From Tichowtungia sp964398915 (lineage in GTDB: Bacteria; Verrucomicrobiota; Kiritimatiellia; Kiritimatiellales; Tichowtungiaceae), in the NCBI GenBank assembly GCA_964398915.1, contig CAYNOR010000001.1, forward strand, positions 62,001-126,000: DNA of 64,000 bases, given 5' to 3'. Made by a program: the position numbers and the translations under genes. Below, piece after piece: positions 24,609 to 33,540 of this stretch. The number at the start of each line of letters is the position of its first letter. Within the stretch, counting starts at the first letter, position 1. Below the pieces are notes generated by a model that had not been told where the DNA came from, did not search any database, and worked only from the letters and a program-made list of their open reading frames with translations.

Positions 24609-27600
24609 ATGAATTTAAAGGAAAAATTGAAATCCGGTCCACTTCTTCTGGACGGCGCGGCAGGAACCTATTTGCAGAGTCAAGACATCACGGCGGAACA
24701 GTGGGGGCCCGTTGAAGGCTGTAATGAGTGGCTGAATATTTCGGCGCCGGACGTGATCCGCGGCCTGCACCGCGCCTACCTCGCCGCCGGAGCCGATGCC
24801 GTGGAAACCAATACGTTCGGAGCCTCGCCGGTGACGCTCGGCGAGTACGGTCTGGCCGACCGCGCTTATGAAATCAATAAAGCCGCCGCACAACTGGCCC
24901 GCGAGTGCGCCGATGCATTTTCCACGCCGGAACAACCTCGCTATGTTTTCGGCTCCATCGGCCCCGGCACAAAACTGCCGTCTCTGAGCCATATTTTATT
25001 CGATCCGCTGGTCGATGCTTACAAAATACAGATTCAAGGGCTGATTGATGGCGGGGTTGACGGGTTGATTATTGAAACCTGCCAGGATCCGTTGCAGATC
25101 AAGGCCGCGCTCGCCGCCGCCGATGACATTCTCGGCCCGAACAGCAATATTGTCCGCTATGTATCCATCACCGTGGAAACGACAGGCACCCTGCTGGTCG
25201 GCACCAGCGTTGCCGCCGCAGCCGCGATTCTATCGCCCTATCCGATTGATGTGCTTGGACTGAACTGCGCCACTGGTCCGGATGCAATGGAGCATCATCT
25301 CGACACGCTTCGTGATATCTGGCCGACACACCTTGCCTGCATGCCGAACGCTGGAATGCCGGAGGCGCGCGTCGACGGAACCGTCCGCTATCCGCTGGAG
25401 CCAAAACCGTTTGCTGAAAAAGTTACTAAACTGGCCGAAGAACACGGGCTGTCTATCGTCGGCGGATGCTGCGGCACCACACCGGAACATATTCGCCAGT
25501 TGCGGAAGCAACTGGCAGGAGTCAGGAGTCAGGAGTCAGAGGTCGGCAATCGGCAATCGCAAGTCTCCAGCCTTTTTTCGCCGGTTGATCTGACGCAGGA
25601 GCCTGCACCGCTGTATATCGGCGAGCGTGCCAATGCCACCGGTTCCAAGAAATTCCGTGACACACTGCTGGCCAACGATTATGAAAACGCCTTTCATATT
25701 CTGACGGAACAGGAAGAGACCGGCGCGCACGTGCTCGATCTGAGCTGCGGTTACGCCGGACGTGATGAAAGCAAAGACATCGCCGTACTGGTTCCGCGCA
25801 TGGCACGAGAATGCCGAATTCCGATGATGATTGATTCCACTTCCGCCGATGTAATTGAAGAGGCGCTGAAACTCTACGGCGGGCGGGCGATCATTAATTC
25901 GATCAATTTCGAAGACGGTGGTCAGCGTGCCGAACGGGTCGTGCCGATGGCACGGCGCTACGGCGCGGCGCTGGTCGCACTGACCATTGATGAAAAAGGC
26001 ATGGCGATGAATGCCGATGAAAAATTCGCTGTCGCCAAACGGCTGGTTGATTTCTGTGTCCGGCGCGGACTTAAAGCGGAAGAGCTGTTGATCGACCCGC
26101 TGACCTTTACGATTTGCAGCGGCGATAAGACGCTGCGCGATGCGGCGCTCCAAACCCTGGAAGCCATCCGCCGTATCAAGGCGGAACTGCCGGGTGTGCG
26201 GACAATGCTCGGCCTTTCCAATATTTCATTCGGCCTCAAACCGCCTCTGCGCAAAGTGCTCAACGCCGTTTTCCTGCATCAGGCGGTACAGGCCGGAATG
26301 GATGCGTGCATCATCAACGTCGCGGCAATTGTCCCGCTGAATGAAATACCGGATAATCTGCGCGATGCGGCTGAATCTCTGCTGGCCGATGACCGCACAA
26401 ATGGCGATCCGCTCGAGAATTACATCAACCTGTTTGAGACCGTAAAAGAAACTGTAGACGAAGCGGTCGAAAGCCGCCCGGCAGCCGACGTGCTGACCGA
26501 CGCGATTATCCGCGGCAAGTCGCCGTGGCTGGAACCGGCGATTCCCGATCTGCTGAAGGGAAACAGCGCTGAAGATATTCTGAACACTATTATGCTTCCG
26601 GCGATGAAGGAAGTCGGATGCCTCTTCAACGACGGCATCATGCAGCTTCCTTTCGTACTCAAGTCGGCCGAAGTGATGAAACGGGCGGTCGATATGATCA
26701 AGCCGTTCATGAAGAAGAGCTCGGCCGGCGACAAAGTTCCGCTGTTTGTCATCGGAACGGTCGCGGGCGACGTCCACGACATCGGCAAAAATCTGGTCGG
26801 TATTATCCTTTCAAACAACGGCTTTGACGTGATTGATCTCGGCATCAAAGTGCCGGTCGAACAAATGATGGATGCGGTGAAGAAGCATAACGCCGCCGCA
26901 CTCGGTATGAGCGGACTGCTGGTGAAATCCACCGCCGTCATGGCCGAAAACATGAAAATTCTCGAACACGCCGGATTTAAAACGCCGGTACTGCTCGGCG
27001 GCGCAGCACTTTCCGAGGAATTTGTTGATCTGGCCTGCCGCCCGCACTATTCCGGTCAGGTACTCTACTGCAAAGACGCCTTCGCCGGGCTGTCCGCAAT
27101 GCAGACGTTAAAAGATACCGGCAAACTGCCCGACTACGTCGCACCGGTGCGCGACGGCCTCGAGTGTGAAATCAAACCGGCGGCGGATGAAAAACCGGTT
27201 GAGCCGATTGCACGCGATATTCCGGTACCGAATGTCGAAACCGGCACATGGGTTACGGAAAACATTCCGCTCGACGCGATCTGGAAGTATCTCGATTTGA
27301 ACGGAATGATCAAAGGATCCTGGGGCTACAAACAGGGCAAACTCTCCGACGCCGAATACCAGAAACTGCTCGACGACGAAGTTTATCCAAAACTCGACGA
27401 GATGAAGCGGATCGCGCGCGGTGTGTTTGAGCCGAAGGTGATTTACGGCTTCTTTAACTGCCGCTCTGAAGGCGATACATTCTATCTTGAAAATCCGGCT
27501 GGCGGCATTATTCCTATGACATTCCCGCGACAGAAAAAGGCGGGCGGACACTGTCTGGCCGATTTTTTCCGTCCTGACCATGATGTCTGTGCACTGATGG

Positions 27601-27986
27601 CGGTTACGCTTGGAAACAACGTGATAATCAAAGAGCACGAACTGCGCGATGCCGACCGCTACCACGACTATCTGCTTTTTCACGGACTGGCTGTCATGAC
27701 CGCCGAGGCGCTGGCGGAATATCAGCACAAACAAATCCGCGCGCTGTGGGGATCGGAGGAAGGTGAATTGACGCTTTCCGAGATTTGGAAACGGAAACTC
27801 GATCAGAGCCGGTTCGGCTTCGGCTACGCACTCTGCCCGGACCTGGCGATGAACAAGGTCTGCTGTGACCTGCTGGATACGGACCGGATCGGCCTGAACG
27901 TCACCGAACTTTTCATGGCCGACCCGGAAGTTTCAACGTTCGCGCTCGTCACGCACCATCCTCAATCGCATTACTTCGATTTGTAA
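24609..27986 (+). CDS. metH: Cobalamin-dependent methionine synthase
   Basis: 1125 residues with all four modules. The homocysteine domain spans 1-300 with zinc cysteines in GLNCATGP near 218 and GGCCGTTPEH near 285. The pterin domain runs about 335-600 (YIGERANATGSKKFR, MIDSTSADVIEEALK). The B12 domain follows with DVHDIGKNLVG near 721, LGIKVP, SGLLVKST and LLGGAALSEEF. The C-terminal AdoMet activation domain runs from about 880 (HCLADFFRP near 979). It methylates homocysteine to methionine using methyl-THF. The linker at about 302-318 is encoded by a repetitive ggagtca stretch (25518-25564) and is not conserved-looking. Confidence 0.98.
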   Translation: MNLKEKLKSGPLLLDGAAGTYLQSQDITAEQWGPVEGCNEWLNISAPDVIRGLHRAYLAAGADAVETNTFGASPVTLGEYGLADRAYEINKAAAQLARECADAFSTPEQPRYVFGSIGPGTKLPSLSHILFDPLVDAYKIQIQGLIDGGVDGLIIETCQDPLQIKAALAAADDILGPNSNIVRYVSITVETTGTLLVGTSVAAAAAILSPYPIDVLGLNCATGPDAMEHHLDTLRDIWPTHLACMPNAGMPEARVDGTVRYPLEPKPFAEKVTKLAEEHGLSIVGGCCGTTPEHIRQLRKQLAGVRSQESEVGNRQSQVSSLFSPVDLTQEPAPLYIGERANATGSKKFRDTLLANDYENAFHILTEQEETGAHVLDLSCGYAGRDESKDIAVLVPRMARECRIPMMIDSTSADVIEEALKLYGGRAIINSINFEDGGQRAERVVPMARRYGAALVALTIDEKGMAMNADEKFAVAKRLVDFCVRRGLKAEELLIDPLTFTICSGDKTLRDAALQTLEAIRRIKAELPGVRTMLGLSNISFGLKPPLRKVLNAVFLHQAVQAGMDACIINVAAIVPLNEIPDNLRDAAESLLADDRTNGDPLENYINLFETVKETVDEAVESRPAADVLTDAIIRGKSPWLEPAIPDLLKGNSAEDILNTIMLPAMKEVGCLFNDGIMQLPFVLKSAEVMKRAVDMIKPFMKKSSAGDKVPLFVIGTVAGDVHDIGKNLVGIILSNNGFDVIDLGIKVPVEQMMDAVKKHNAAALGMSGLLVKSTAVMAENMKILEHAGFKTPVLLGGAALSEEFVDLACRPHYSGQVLYCKDAFAGLSAMQTLKDTGKLPDYVAPVRDGLECEIKPAADEKPVEPIARDIPVPNVETGTWVTENIPLDAIWKYLDLNGMIKGSWGYKQGKLSDAEYQKLLDDEVYPKLDEMKRIARGVFEPKVIYGFFNCRSEGDTFYLENPAGGIIPMTFPRQKKAGGHCLADFFRPDHDVCALMAVTLGNNVIIKEHELRDADRYHDYLLFHGLAVMTAEALAEYQHKQIRALWGSEEGELTLSEIWKRKLDQSRFGFGYALCPDLAMNKVCCDLLDTDRIGLNVTELFMADPEVSTFALVTHHPQSHYFDL
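25518..25564. repeat. Short tandem ggagtca/ggcaatc repeats inside metH
   Basis: Three near-tandem copies of aggagtc are followed by two copies of cggcaat. They encode the VRSQESEVGNRQSQV-type linker between the first two MetH domains. A similar word (gactcctgactcctg) lies in prmA at about 58581-58597. Confidence 0.75.
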
Positions 27987-28078
27987 AACCAGCACGCCTG
28001 CGCAGTCCATAACCTTTTTGTTGAGAGAATAGCCGCACCGGCGTGCTATAAAGCCGCAAATCAATTAAAGGAATACTC

Positions 28079-28219
28079 ATGGCCAAGCCCAATTACTCAT
28101 TCGAGAAGCGTCAAAAAGAACTCGCTAAGAAGCGGAAGAAGGAAGAAAAACGCCTGCGAAAGGCCGGGGCACCCGACGATCTGCCGGCGAATGATGTGCC
28201 GCAAATTCCGGTCGTTTAG
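28079..28219 (+). CDS. Small highly charged protein (46 aa)
   Basis: ATG 28079 follows AAAGGA with a six-base spacer and opens a 46-residue frame: MAKPNYSFEKRQKELAKKRK, then KEEKRLRKAG and an acidic/hydrophobic tail ending IPVV. The Lys/Glu-rich N-terminal half matches a widespread family of small proteins of unknown function found in many bacteria. It is probably a helical nucleic-acid-associated or ribosome-associated protein, which is a guess from composition. It is too short for most ORF callers. Confidence 0.75.
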   Translation: MAKPNYSFEKRQKELAKKRKKEEKRLRKAGAPDDLPANDVPQIPVV

Positions 28220-28234
28220 AACACTCAGAACACT

Positions 28235-29104
28235 ATGTTCGGGCAGTCACACACCTTATTCCGTCCTCCCGCCGAGGCGGACAGTCTGATTATTCGCGTA
28301 GCGGACAGCTGTCCATGGAACGGCTGCACGTTCTGCGGAATGTACAAAGGGGTGCCTTACAAGTTCCCTGGGCTGGAAAAAGCGGAGCGGGAATTTTCCA
28401 AGGCCTGGAAACACCGGCCGGATGCCCGGCGGATTTTTCTGGCGGATGGCGACGTGATGCATCTCGATTTCCAAACACTGGAAACCATGCTGGTTTCGCT
28501 GAATGAAAAATTTAAAAATCTGGCGCGGGTAAGCGTTTACGCCAACGGCGCTTCGATTCTCGCCAAAACGGACAAGGAACTGCGCCGCCTGAAAGAACTG
28601 AAACTGCACACGCTCTACATGGGGCTTGAAAGCGGCGACAATGAGACGCTCCGGTCGGTTAACAAACATGAGTCTGCCGAAGAAATGATTGAAGCCGGAC
28701 GCCGCGCACAGACAGCAGGCTTGCGGATGTCGGTAATGGTATTAATCGGGCTGGCAGGAAAAGGCCGGTCGCTCGAACACGCCCGCGCCACGGCAAACGT
28801 TGTGAACCGGATGCAGCCGCGCCTGCTCTCCGCGCTGCGGCTGGTGACGACGCCCAACACGCCGTTATATAAAAGCGGCTTCAAAATGATTACCGAACAT
28901 ACCGCCGTGGCGGAATTGCGTGAAATGATCCAGGGATTGGAACTGGAGCAGACGGTTTTCCGCGCGGACCATTCGTCGAACATTGTTCCGCTCGAAGCGC
29001 GTTTCCCGAAAGATAAGGAACGGCTGCTGGCCCAGCTTGATGCGTTACTCACTTCCGGCCGGCTTGATACGGAATCGCCCGGACGCCTTCCGTGGAGTTT
29101 GTAA
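28235..29104 (+). CDS. Radical SAM protein
   Basis: 289 residues. The cluster motif is CPWNGCTFCGMYKG near residue 26, a C-x4-C-x2-C spacing instead of the usual C-x3-C-x2-C. FLADGDVMHLD, YMGLESGDNETL and VMVLIGLAGKG are the later radical SAM barrel strands (GGE-like and GxIxG-like). The protein belongs to a family often annotated only as radical SAM. No B12 domain is attached. It carries two copies of the TTTCCA-N5-TGGAAA palindrome (28395 and 28468) inside the frame. Reaction unknown. Confidence 0.85.
   Translation: MFGQSHTLFRPPAEADSLIIRVADSCPWNGCTFCGMYKGVPYKFPGLEKAEREFSKAWKHRPDARRIFLADGDVMHLDFQTLETMLVSLNEKFKNLARVSVYANGASILAKTDKELRRLKELKLHTLYMGLESGDNETLRSVNKHESAEEMIEAGRRAQTAGLRMSVMVLIGLAGKGRSLEHARATANVVNRMQPRLLSALRLVTTPNTPLYKSGFKMITEHTAVAELREMIQGLELEQTVFRADHSSNIVPLEARFPKDKERLLAQLDALLTSGRLDTESPGRLPWSL
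28395..28411. repeat. TTTCCA-AGGCC-TGGAAA palindrome (coding)
   Basis: Exact arms, within the radical SAM gene, read as FSKAWK. Confidence 0.85.
28468..28484. repeat. TTTCCA-AACAC-TGGAAA palindrome (coding)
   Basis: Exact arms, 73 bases after the previous copy in the same gene, read as FQTLE. Confidence 0.85.
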
Positions 29105-29210
29105 AAACAGGACGCCAAAACCACGCGCAGAGTCAATCCGCGGCAGTGAAAGTCCCGATGTTTGGAATTTTTGTATTCCATCAAAGCGGAAGGTAGGTAG
29201 AATCCGGCGC

Positions 29211-29675
29211 ATGAATTGGTATTTCTCGCTTCTAATTTCCGGCCTATTTCTGGTCGGCGTGGAAATTTTTATCCCCGGCGGCATTGTCGGCGCGGCCGGC
29301 GCGGCGGCATTGATCGGCGCAGCAGTGATTGGATTTATGATTTTCCCGCTCTGGCTCGGCTGGATGAGCCTGCTCTTCATCTTGATTCTCACTGCACTTG
29401 CCGCGTTTGTCTGGATGAAATACTTTCCTAAAAGCCCGATGGGTAAGGCCCTTTCTCTGAACCAGAATATCGTCAGAAACGATCCGTCTGATTCGCTGTG
29501 GCGGCCGGGTATGAATGGCGCCGCGCTGAGCATTCTGCGTCCATCGGGCAAAGCGTTAATCGAAGATCGCCGCGCGGATGTGATCGCCGACGGGTCCTGG
29601 ATTGAACAGGGTGCCGCTATCGAGATTGTTAAGGTAGAAGGCAACCGGATTTATGTAAGGGAGATAAAGGTTTGA
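29211..29675 (+). CDS. NfeD-like membrane protein
   Basis: 154 residues from ATG 29211. Two to three TM segments (MNWYFSLLISGLFLVGVEIF, AAALIGAAVIGFMIF, LLFILILTALAAFVWM) are followed by a small OB-fold-like C-terminal domain (NGAALSILRPSGKALI, GSWIEQGAAIEIVKVEGNRIYVREI). This is the short NfeD form without protease domain, which normally accompanies a flotillin. FloA is encoded two genes downstream, so the pair is expected to act in membrane microdomain organisation. Confidence 0.9.
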   Translation: MNWYFSLLISGLFLVGVEIFIPGGIVGAAGAAALIGAAVIGFMIFPLWLGWMSLLFILILTALAAFVWMKYFPKSPMGKALSLNQNIVRNDPSDSLWRPGMNGAALSILRPSGKALIEDRRADVIADGSWIEQGAAIEIVKVEGNRIYVREIKV

Positions 29676-30817
29676 AATTCGGATTTTTAATCGGAGCACT
29701 GATCCTGACGCAGAGCGTGCAGGCCATTGAGTTTGTACAGCGGGATCAGTTTATCAGCGGCGAAGCAGAAACCCTGCGCGATGAGATGTGGATTTCAGCA
29801 CAGAATATCACGATCAGCGGCGAAGCGCTGGACGATTTGTTCGCAGCAGGCACCACGCTTGATCTGCGCGGAGATTTTAAAAGCGACGTCTGGGCCGGCG
29901 GAACACAGGTGATCGCCGCAGGCCGTTTCAACGATCATACGCGATTAGCCGCCAAAATGGTGCAGATTTCCGGAACACTCAACGGCTCGCTGACCGCGGC
30001 AGGAACCACCGTCAAGATTGAACCCTCCGCAACCCTTGCCAAAAACATGCTGTGCTTCGGCGAAAATGTCATCACTGAGGGCACCATCACCGGCGATGCA
30101 CGGATCGTGGCACAAAAAGCTACCATCGGCGGAAAAATTGCGGGCGACGTCACCATTACTGCTCAAAGTATTGTGATCCTGCCCGGTACCGTAATCGGCG
30201 GCGACCTGAACTATACCGCGCCGGCTGAGCTGGTTTTATCCCCTTCTATTACGCTCAGCGGTAAACTGAACCGCACCTTTGAACCTCTGCCGCCCAAGCA
30301 GTTCTTCAAACAAAACCTGACGGCTCACTTCTTTTTTGCCTTCGCCGCCCTTTTTACCGGTATGGTTTTCGCCTCGCTCTTCCCTCTCTACACCGCCCGC
30401 ACCGTTCACCTGCTAGGCACTGCACGCGGGACATGTCTCCTTACCGGACTCGTAGCGCTTTTGCTCATCCCGATATCGGCTTTTCTGCTTCTTTTTACAC
30501 TGATCGGACTACCGCTGAGTCTCTTGACGATTCTCTTCTACATCATAATGCTCTACCTCAGCAAAGTAGCCGTCGGACTCTGGATCGGTACGTTGATCCT
30601 GCGCCGCAAGGAGATTTCGAAACGCAATCTGGTTGGCACACTGGCCGCCGGTCTGCTGATCCTCTATACGCTAACGGCTATTACCGCCATCTCCGCCGTC
30701 GTCCGTATCGTGATTGTGATCTACGGCCTCGGCGCTTTACTGCTTGCTCTTTTAAAAAAACCGGTGCTGATTATTCAGACACCAAACACTGTCAAACAAC
30801 CAACAACGGAGGGTTAA
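29672..30817 (+). CDS. Polymer-forming (bactofilin-like) repeat protein with C-terminal membrane domain
   Basis: 381 residues from a TTG start overlapping the NfeD stop (TTGA), with GGGAG seven bases upstream. A signal peptide ends near SVQAIEF. Residues about 25-200 form a right-handed beta-helix-like series of short hydrophobic turns (ISGEALDDLFAAG, ISGTLNGSLTAAG, IGGKIAGDVTI) like polymer-forming cytoskeletal proteins. About four TM segments then follow from about 215 to 370. The mix of an exported repeat domain and polytopic membrane domain is compatible with a scaffold for the NfeD/FloA system. Confidence 0.8.
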   Translation: MKFGFLIGALILTQSVQAIEFVQRDQFISGEAETLRDEMWISAQNITISGEALDDLFAAGTTLDLRGDFKSDVWAGGTQVIAAGRFNDHTRLAAKMVQISGTLNGSLTAAGTTVKIEPSATLAKNMLCFGENVITEGTITGDARIVAQKATIGGKIAGDVTITAQSIVILPGTVIGGDLNYTAPAELVLSPSITLSGKLNRTFEPLPPKQFFKQNLTAHFFFAFAALFTGMVFASLFPLYTARTVHLLGTARGTCLLTGLVALLLIPISAFLLLFTLIGLPLSLLTILFYIIMLYLSKVAVGLWIGTLILRRKEISKRNLVGTLAAGLLILYTLTAITAISAVVRIVIVIYGLGALLLALLKKPVLIIQTPNTVKQPTTEG

Positions 30818-30820
30818 GTC

Positions 30821-31837
30821 ATGGAAATAGGAACCATATTGGGTATTTTCTTACTGGTCGTCGTCTTTGTCCTTGGAGCAATTATTTTATCTGTGCTCGC
30901 AGTCTGGGTGCAGGCATGGGGCTCCGGGGCCTATATCCGGTTAAGCAGTCTGGTCGGCATGAAAATTTTGCGCAAAGTGCCGGTCACACTGATCGCCCGC
31001 GCACGTATTCAAGCGGTCAGAGCAGGTCTGGATATCAACAGCGACCAGCTTGAAAGTCACTACCTTGCCCGCGGTAATGTCGTTAACGTCGTACAGGCCC
31101 TGATCGCCGCCGATAAAGCAAAAATCAAGCTGACGTTTGATCACGCCGCAGCGATCGACCTCGCCGGCCGCGACATTCTCGATGCCGTCACAACCAGCGT
31201 TAATCCAAAGGTAATTGACTGCCCGAATCCGAAACAGGGAACCACATTCCTCGATGCCGTTGCCAAGGACGGCATCCGGCTGCTGATCAAGGCCCGCGTA
31301 ACCGTCCGCACCAATCTGGAACAGCTTGTCGGGGGCGCCACAGAAGAAACCATCATCGCCCGTGTCGGACAAGGCATCGTCAGCGCCGTCGGCTCGATGG
31401 CTTCCTACAAGAACGTGCTCGAAAATCCCGACAACATCAGCCGCAAGGTGCTTGATAGCGGTCTGGATTCACAAACCGCGTTTGAAATCGTTTCGATTGA
31501 TATCGCCGATGTCAGCGTCGCCGGAACTTCAAATACCGCCAATGTCGGCGCGCAACTTGAAACCGAACGTGCTGAAGCCGACAAGAAGATGCGTCAGGCT
31601 GAAGCCGAAGGCCGCCGCGCCATGGCCATTGCCCAGGAACAGGAAATGCGCGCCCGCGTGCAGGAAATGCAGGCCAAAGTGATTGAGGCACAGGCGCAGG
31701 TCCCGCTGGCCATCGCACAGGCATTCAAAGACGGCCGACTTGGTGTCATGGATTTCTATCGTATGCAGAACGTCATGGCGGACACATCAATGCGCGAATC
31801 GCTCGCCGGCGGAAGCGAACACACCAAGGCTGAATAA
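30821..31837 (+). CDS. floA: Flotillin-like protein FloA
   Basis: 338 residues. One N-terminal hydrophobic segment (about 5-30) is followed by the FloA-specific SPFH-type domain (GMKILRKVPVTLIARARIQA, RVTVRTNLEQLVGGATEETI) and a helical Ala/Glu-rich tail (AEADKKMRQAEAEGRRAMAI) predicted to coil. This matches the UPF0365/FloA family, which forms membrane microdomain assemblies. It follows the polymer-forming gene by only three bases. ATG 30821 has CGGAGGG upstream. Confidence 0.95.
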   Translation: MEIGTILGIFLLVVVFVLGAIILSVLAVWVQAWGSGAYIRLSSLVGMKILRKVPVTLIARARIQAVRAGLDINSDQLESHYLARGNVVNVVQALIAADKAKIKLTFDHAAAIDLAGRDILDAVTTSVNPKVIDCPNPKQGTTFLDAVAKDGIRLLIKARVTVRTNLEQLVGGATEETIIARVGQGIVSAVGSMASYKNVLENPDNISRKVLDSGLDSQTAFEIVSIDIADVSVAGTSNTANVGAQLETERAEADKKMRQAEAEGRRAMAIAQEQEMRARVQEMQAKVIEAQAQVPLAIAQAFKDGRLGVMDFYRMQNVMADTSMRESLAGGSEHTKAE

Positions 31838-31851
31838 GGTTCTGAATTCCG

Positions 31852-32439
31852 ATGGATCAACCCGTCAAAGCAGAAGGTTTCATCTGGCTGGTCATCGGCG
31901 TATTTTGGATTATTGCCCAGATCGCCGGTGCAGCAGCCAAGAAAAAACAGCCGAGCCCCCCTCTTTCCTCCAATGACCGGGAAGAGGGTCGTCCGCCTGC
32001 AGACCCGATTGCCGAGCTGTTACGCAAAATGACCGGCATTGAAGAGTTTCGCGCTGAACCGCCGGAATTCGCTGAAAACCCGAGGAAAATCCCGGTCGTA
32101 ACCCGGGAAAACCCATGGAGTCCGGGTGAGATCGAAAAACTGCCCGACATCCAACCGCTACGGCGCGGTGCGCCAGCTACCGAAGTGTCTGCAGCGGCGG
32201 AGCCCGCCCCGCCCCGGATAGATATCCGCCCTAAAATGAGTGCCTTTCGCACCAGCGTTCCAGCCATGAAGCTGCCAGCCATGAACTTTAGCTCCCATAG
32301 CCCGGATCCGTCTGTCGGCAAAGCACCAGCCCTTGGATCTGTTTTAAATCCGTCTGACAAAAACTCCCTCCGCCGCGCCATGCTCAGCCATATCGTTTTT
32401 TCCCCGCCCAAAGCACTCGAACAGACGAATTCCCGATAA
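31852..32439 (+). CDS. Hypothetical single-TM protein of the floA cluster
   Basis: 195 residues starting 14 nt after floA. An N-terminal TM (FIWLVIGVFWIIAQIAGAAA) is followed by a long Pro- and charged-rich region that looks disordered, ending in a compact motif LRRAMLSHIVFSPPKALE. Such short proteins, with one TM and a conserved PPKAL-type tail, recur after flotillin genes; the tail may be an interaction site. No enzyme motif. Confidence 0.7.
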   Translation: MDQPVKAEGFIWLVIGVFWIIAQIAGAAAKKKQPSPPLSSNDREEGRPPADPIAELLRKMTGIEEFRAEPPEFAENPRKIPVVTRENPWSPGEIEKLPDIQPLRRGAPATEVSAAAEPAPPRIDIRPKMSAFRTSVPAMKLPAMNFSSHSPDPSVGKAPALGSVLNPSDKNSLRRAMLSHIVFSPPKALEQTNSR

Positions 32440-32571
32440 CACGCCAGCCTCCGCTGAAATTTTGAACGAATCGCTTGCTGTTTCCGGGGCAATAGATATA
32501 CAAAGCTACCCGTCGAACTGGGTATTGAATACGACGAACCCTTGAGCGGGAAAAAGAAACAGGGTGATTTC

Positions 32572-33519
32572 ATGATAATGTCTTACCGGATAGAGTCAGC
32601 GCGGCTCATACAAAGCACGGAGGATGAAGCGGATGTTCTCGTGTATTGCCAGCCTACCGACAGCGAAAAAGCATCGCTGCAAAAAAAATTCGATCTGGAC
32701 CCTTTTGACGTGGAAGCCGTCTATGATGCGGACGAAGTTCCGCGTGTCGAGCATATGCAGGACGGCACCACCTTCATGGTCTGGAAACGCCCCGACAACA
32801 TTTCCCGCAGCGATACAATTCAGTTTGAGGTTTCCTCACTCGGCATATTAATCCGGGACAACAAAGTCGCCTTCATTGTACCCCGGGACGAACTTGCAAT
32901 AACCGGTCGCGAATTCAAACAGATCGATTCCGGCTGGGACTGTGTTCTTCGTGTACTCCTCCACACCGTACATCATTATCAAGGTCACCTCAAAGCGATC
33001 AAAATGATGTCTCAGGAATTGCAGGCCAAAATCATCAAATCCATGGAAAATAAATACCTCCTGCAGATGTTCGCGCTCGGCGAAAGTTTAATCTACTACC
33101 ACAATGCACTGGAAACCAATCTGGCAGTGCTGTCCAAGCTTCATACGGCTTCAGGAAAACTGAAACTCTCCGGCGAGCAGATCGAATTTCTCGACGATGT
33201 CATCATCGAAAATCAGCAGGCCAGCAAGCAGGCTGGCATCTATTCAACCGTCTTATCGGGACTCATGGATGCCCGCGGCACGATCGTTAATAACAACATG
33301 AACGTCCTGCTGAAAAATCTCACCCTCATCAACGTCGTATTTCTTCCTCTCAACATCATCGCCAGCATGGGCGGGATGTCGGAATTCAGCGTCATGACTA
33401 AGGGCATGAACCCGTGGATTTCCTACGGCCTGTTCTCGGTAACCATGATTTTCCTCGGCTGGGTTATCTGGTGGTGGCTGATGAGAGTTCTTGATCATCT
33501 TCAAAACCGCAGCAGCTGA
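32572..33519 (+). CDS. CorA-family divalent cation transporter, GMN-variant
   Basis: About 315 residues; ATG 32572 has CAGGGTGA just upstream, while an in-frame TTG at 32542 is less likely. An N-terminal soluble domain and long helices (LLHTVHHYQGHLKAIK, LLQMFALGESLIYYHNALE) lead to two C-terminal TM segments. Where CorA has the pore-entry GMN, this protein has GGMSEFS after the first TM (LPLNIIASM). The family normally carries Mg2+, Co2+ or Ni2+. The Asn change may alter selectivity, and a similar GMS form may define a subfamily. Confidence 0.85.
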   Translation: MIMSYRIESARLIQSTEDEADVLVYCQPTDSEKASLQKKFDLDPFDVEAVYDADEVPRVEHMQDGTTFMVWKRPDNISRSDTIQFEVSSLGILIRDNKVAFIVPRDELAITGREFKQIDSGWDCVLRVLLHTVHHYQGHLKAIKMMSQELQAKIIKSMENKYLLQMFALGESLIYYHNALETNLAVLSKLHTASGKLKLSGEQIEFLDDVIIENQQASKQAGIYSTVLSGLMDARGTIVNNNMNVLLKNLTLINVVFLPLNIIASMGGMSEFSVMTKGMNPWISYGLFSVTMIFLGWVIWWWLMRVLDHLQNRSS

Positions 33520-33540
33520 AACCCTCCGGCAGATTCCTCA

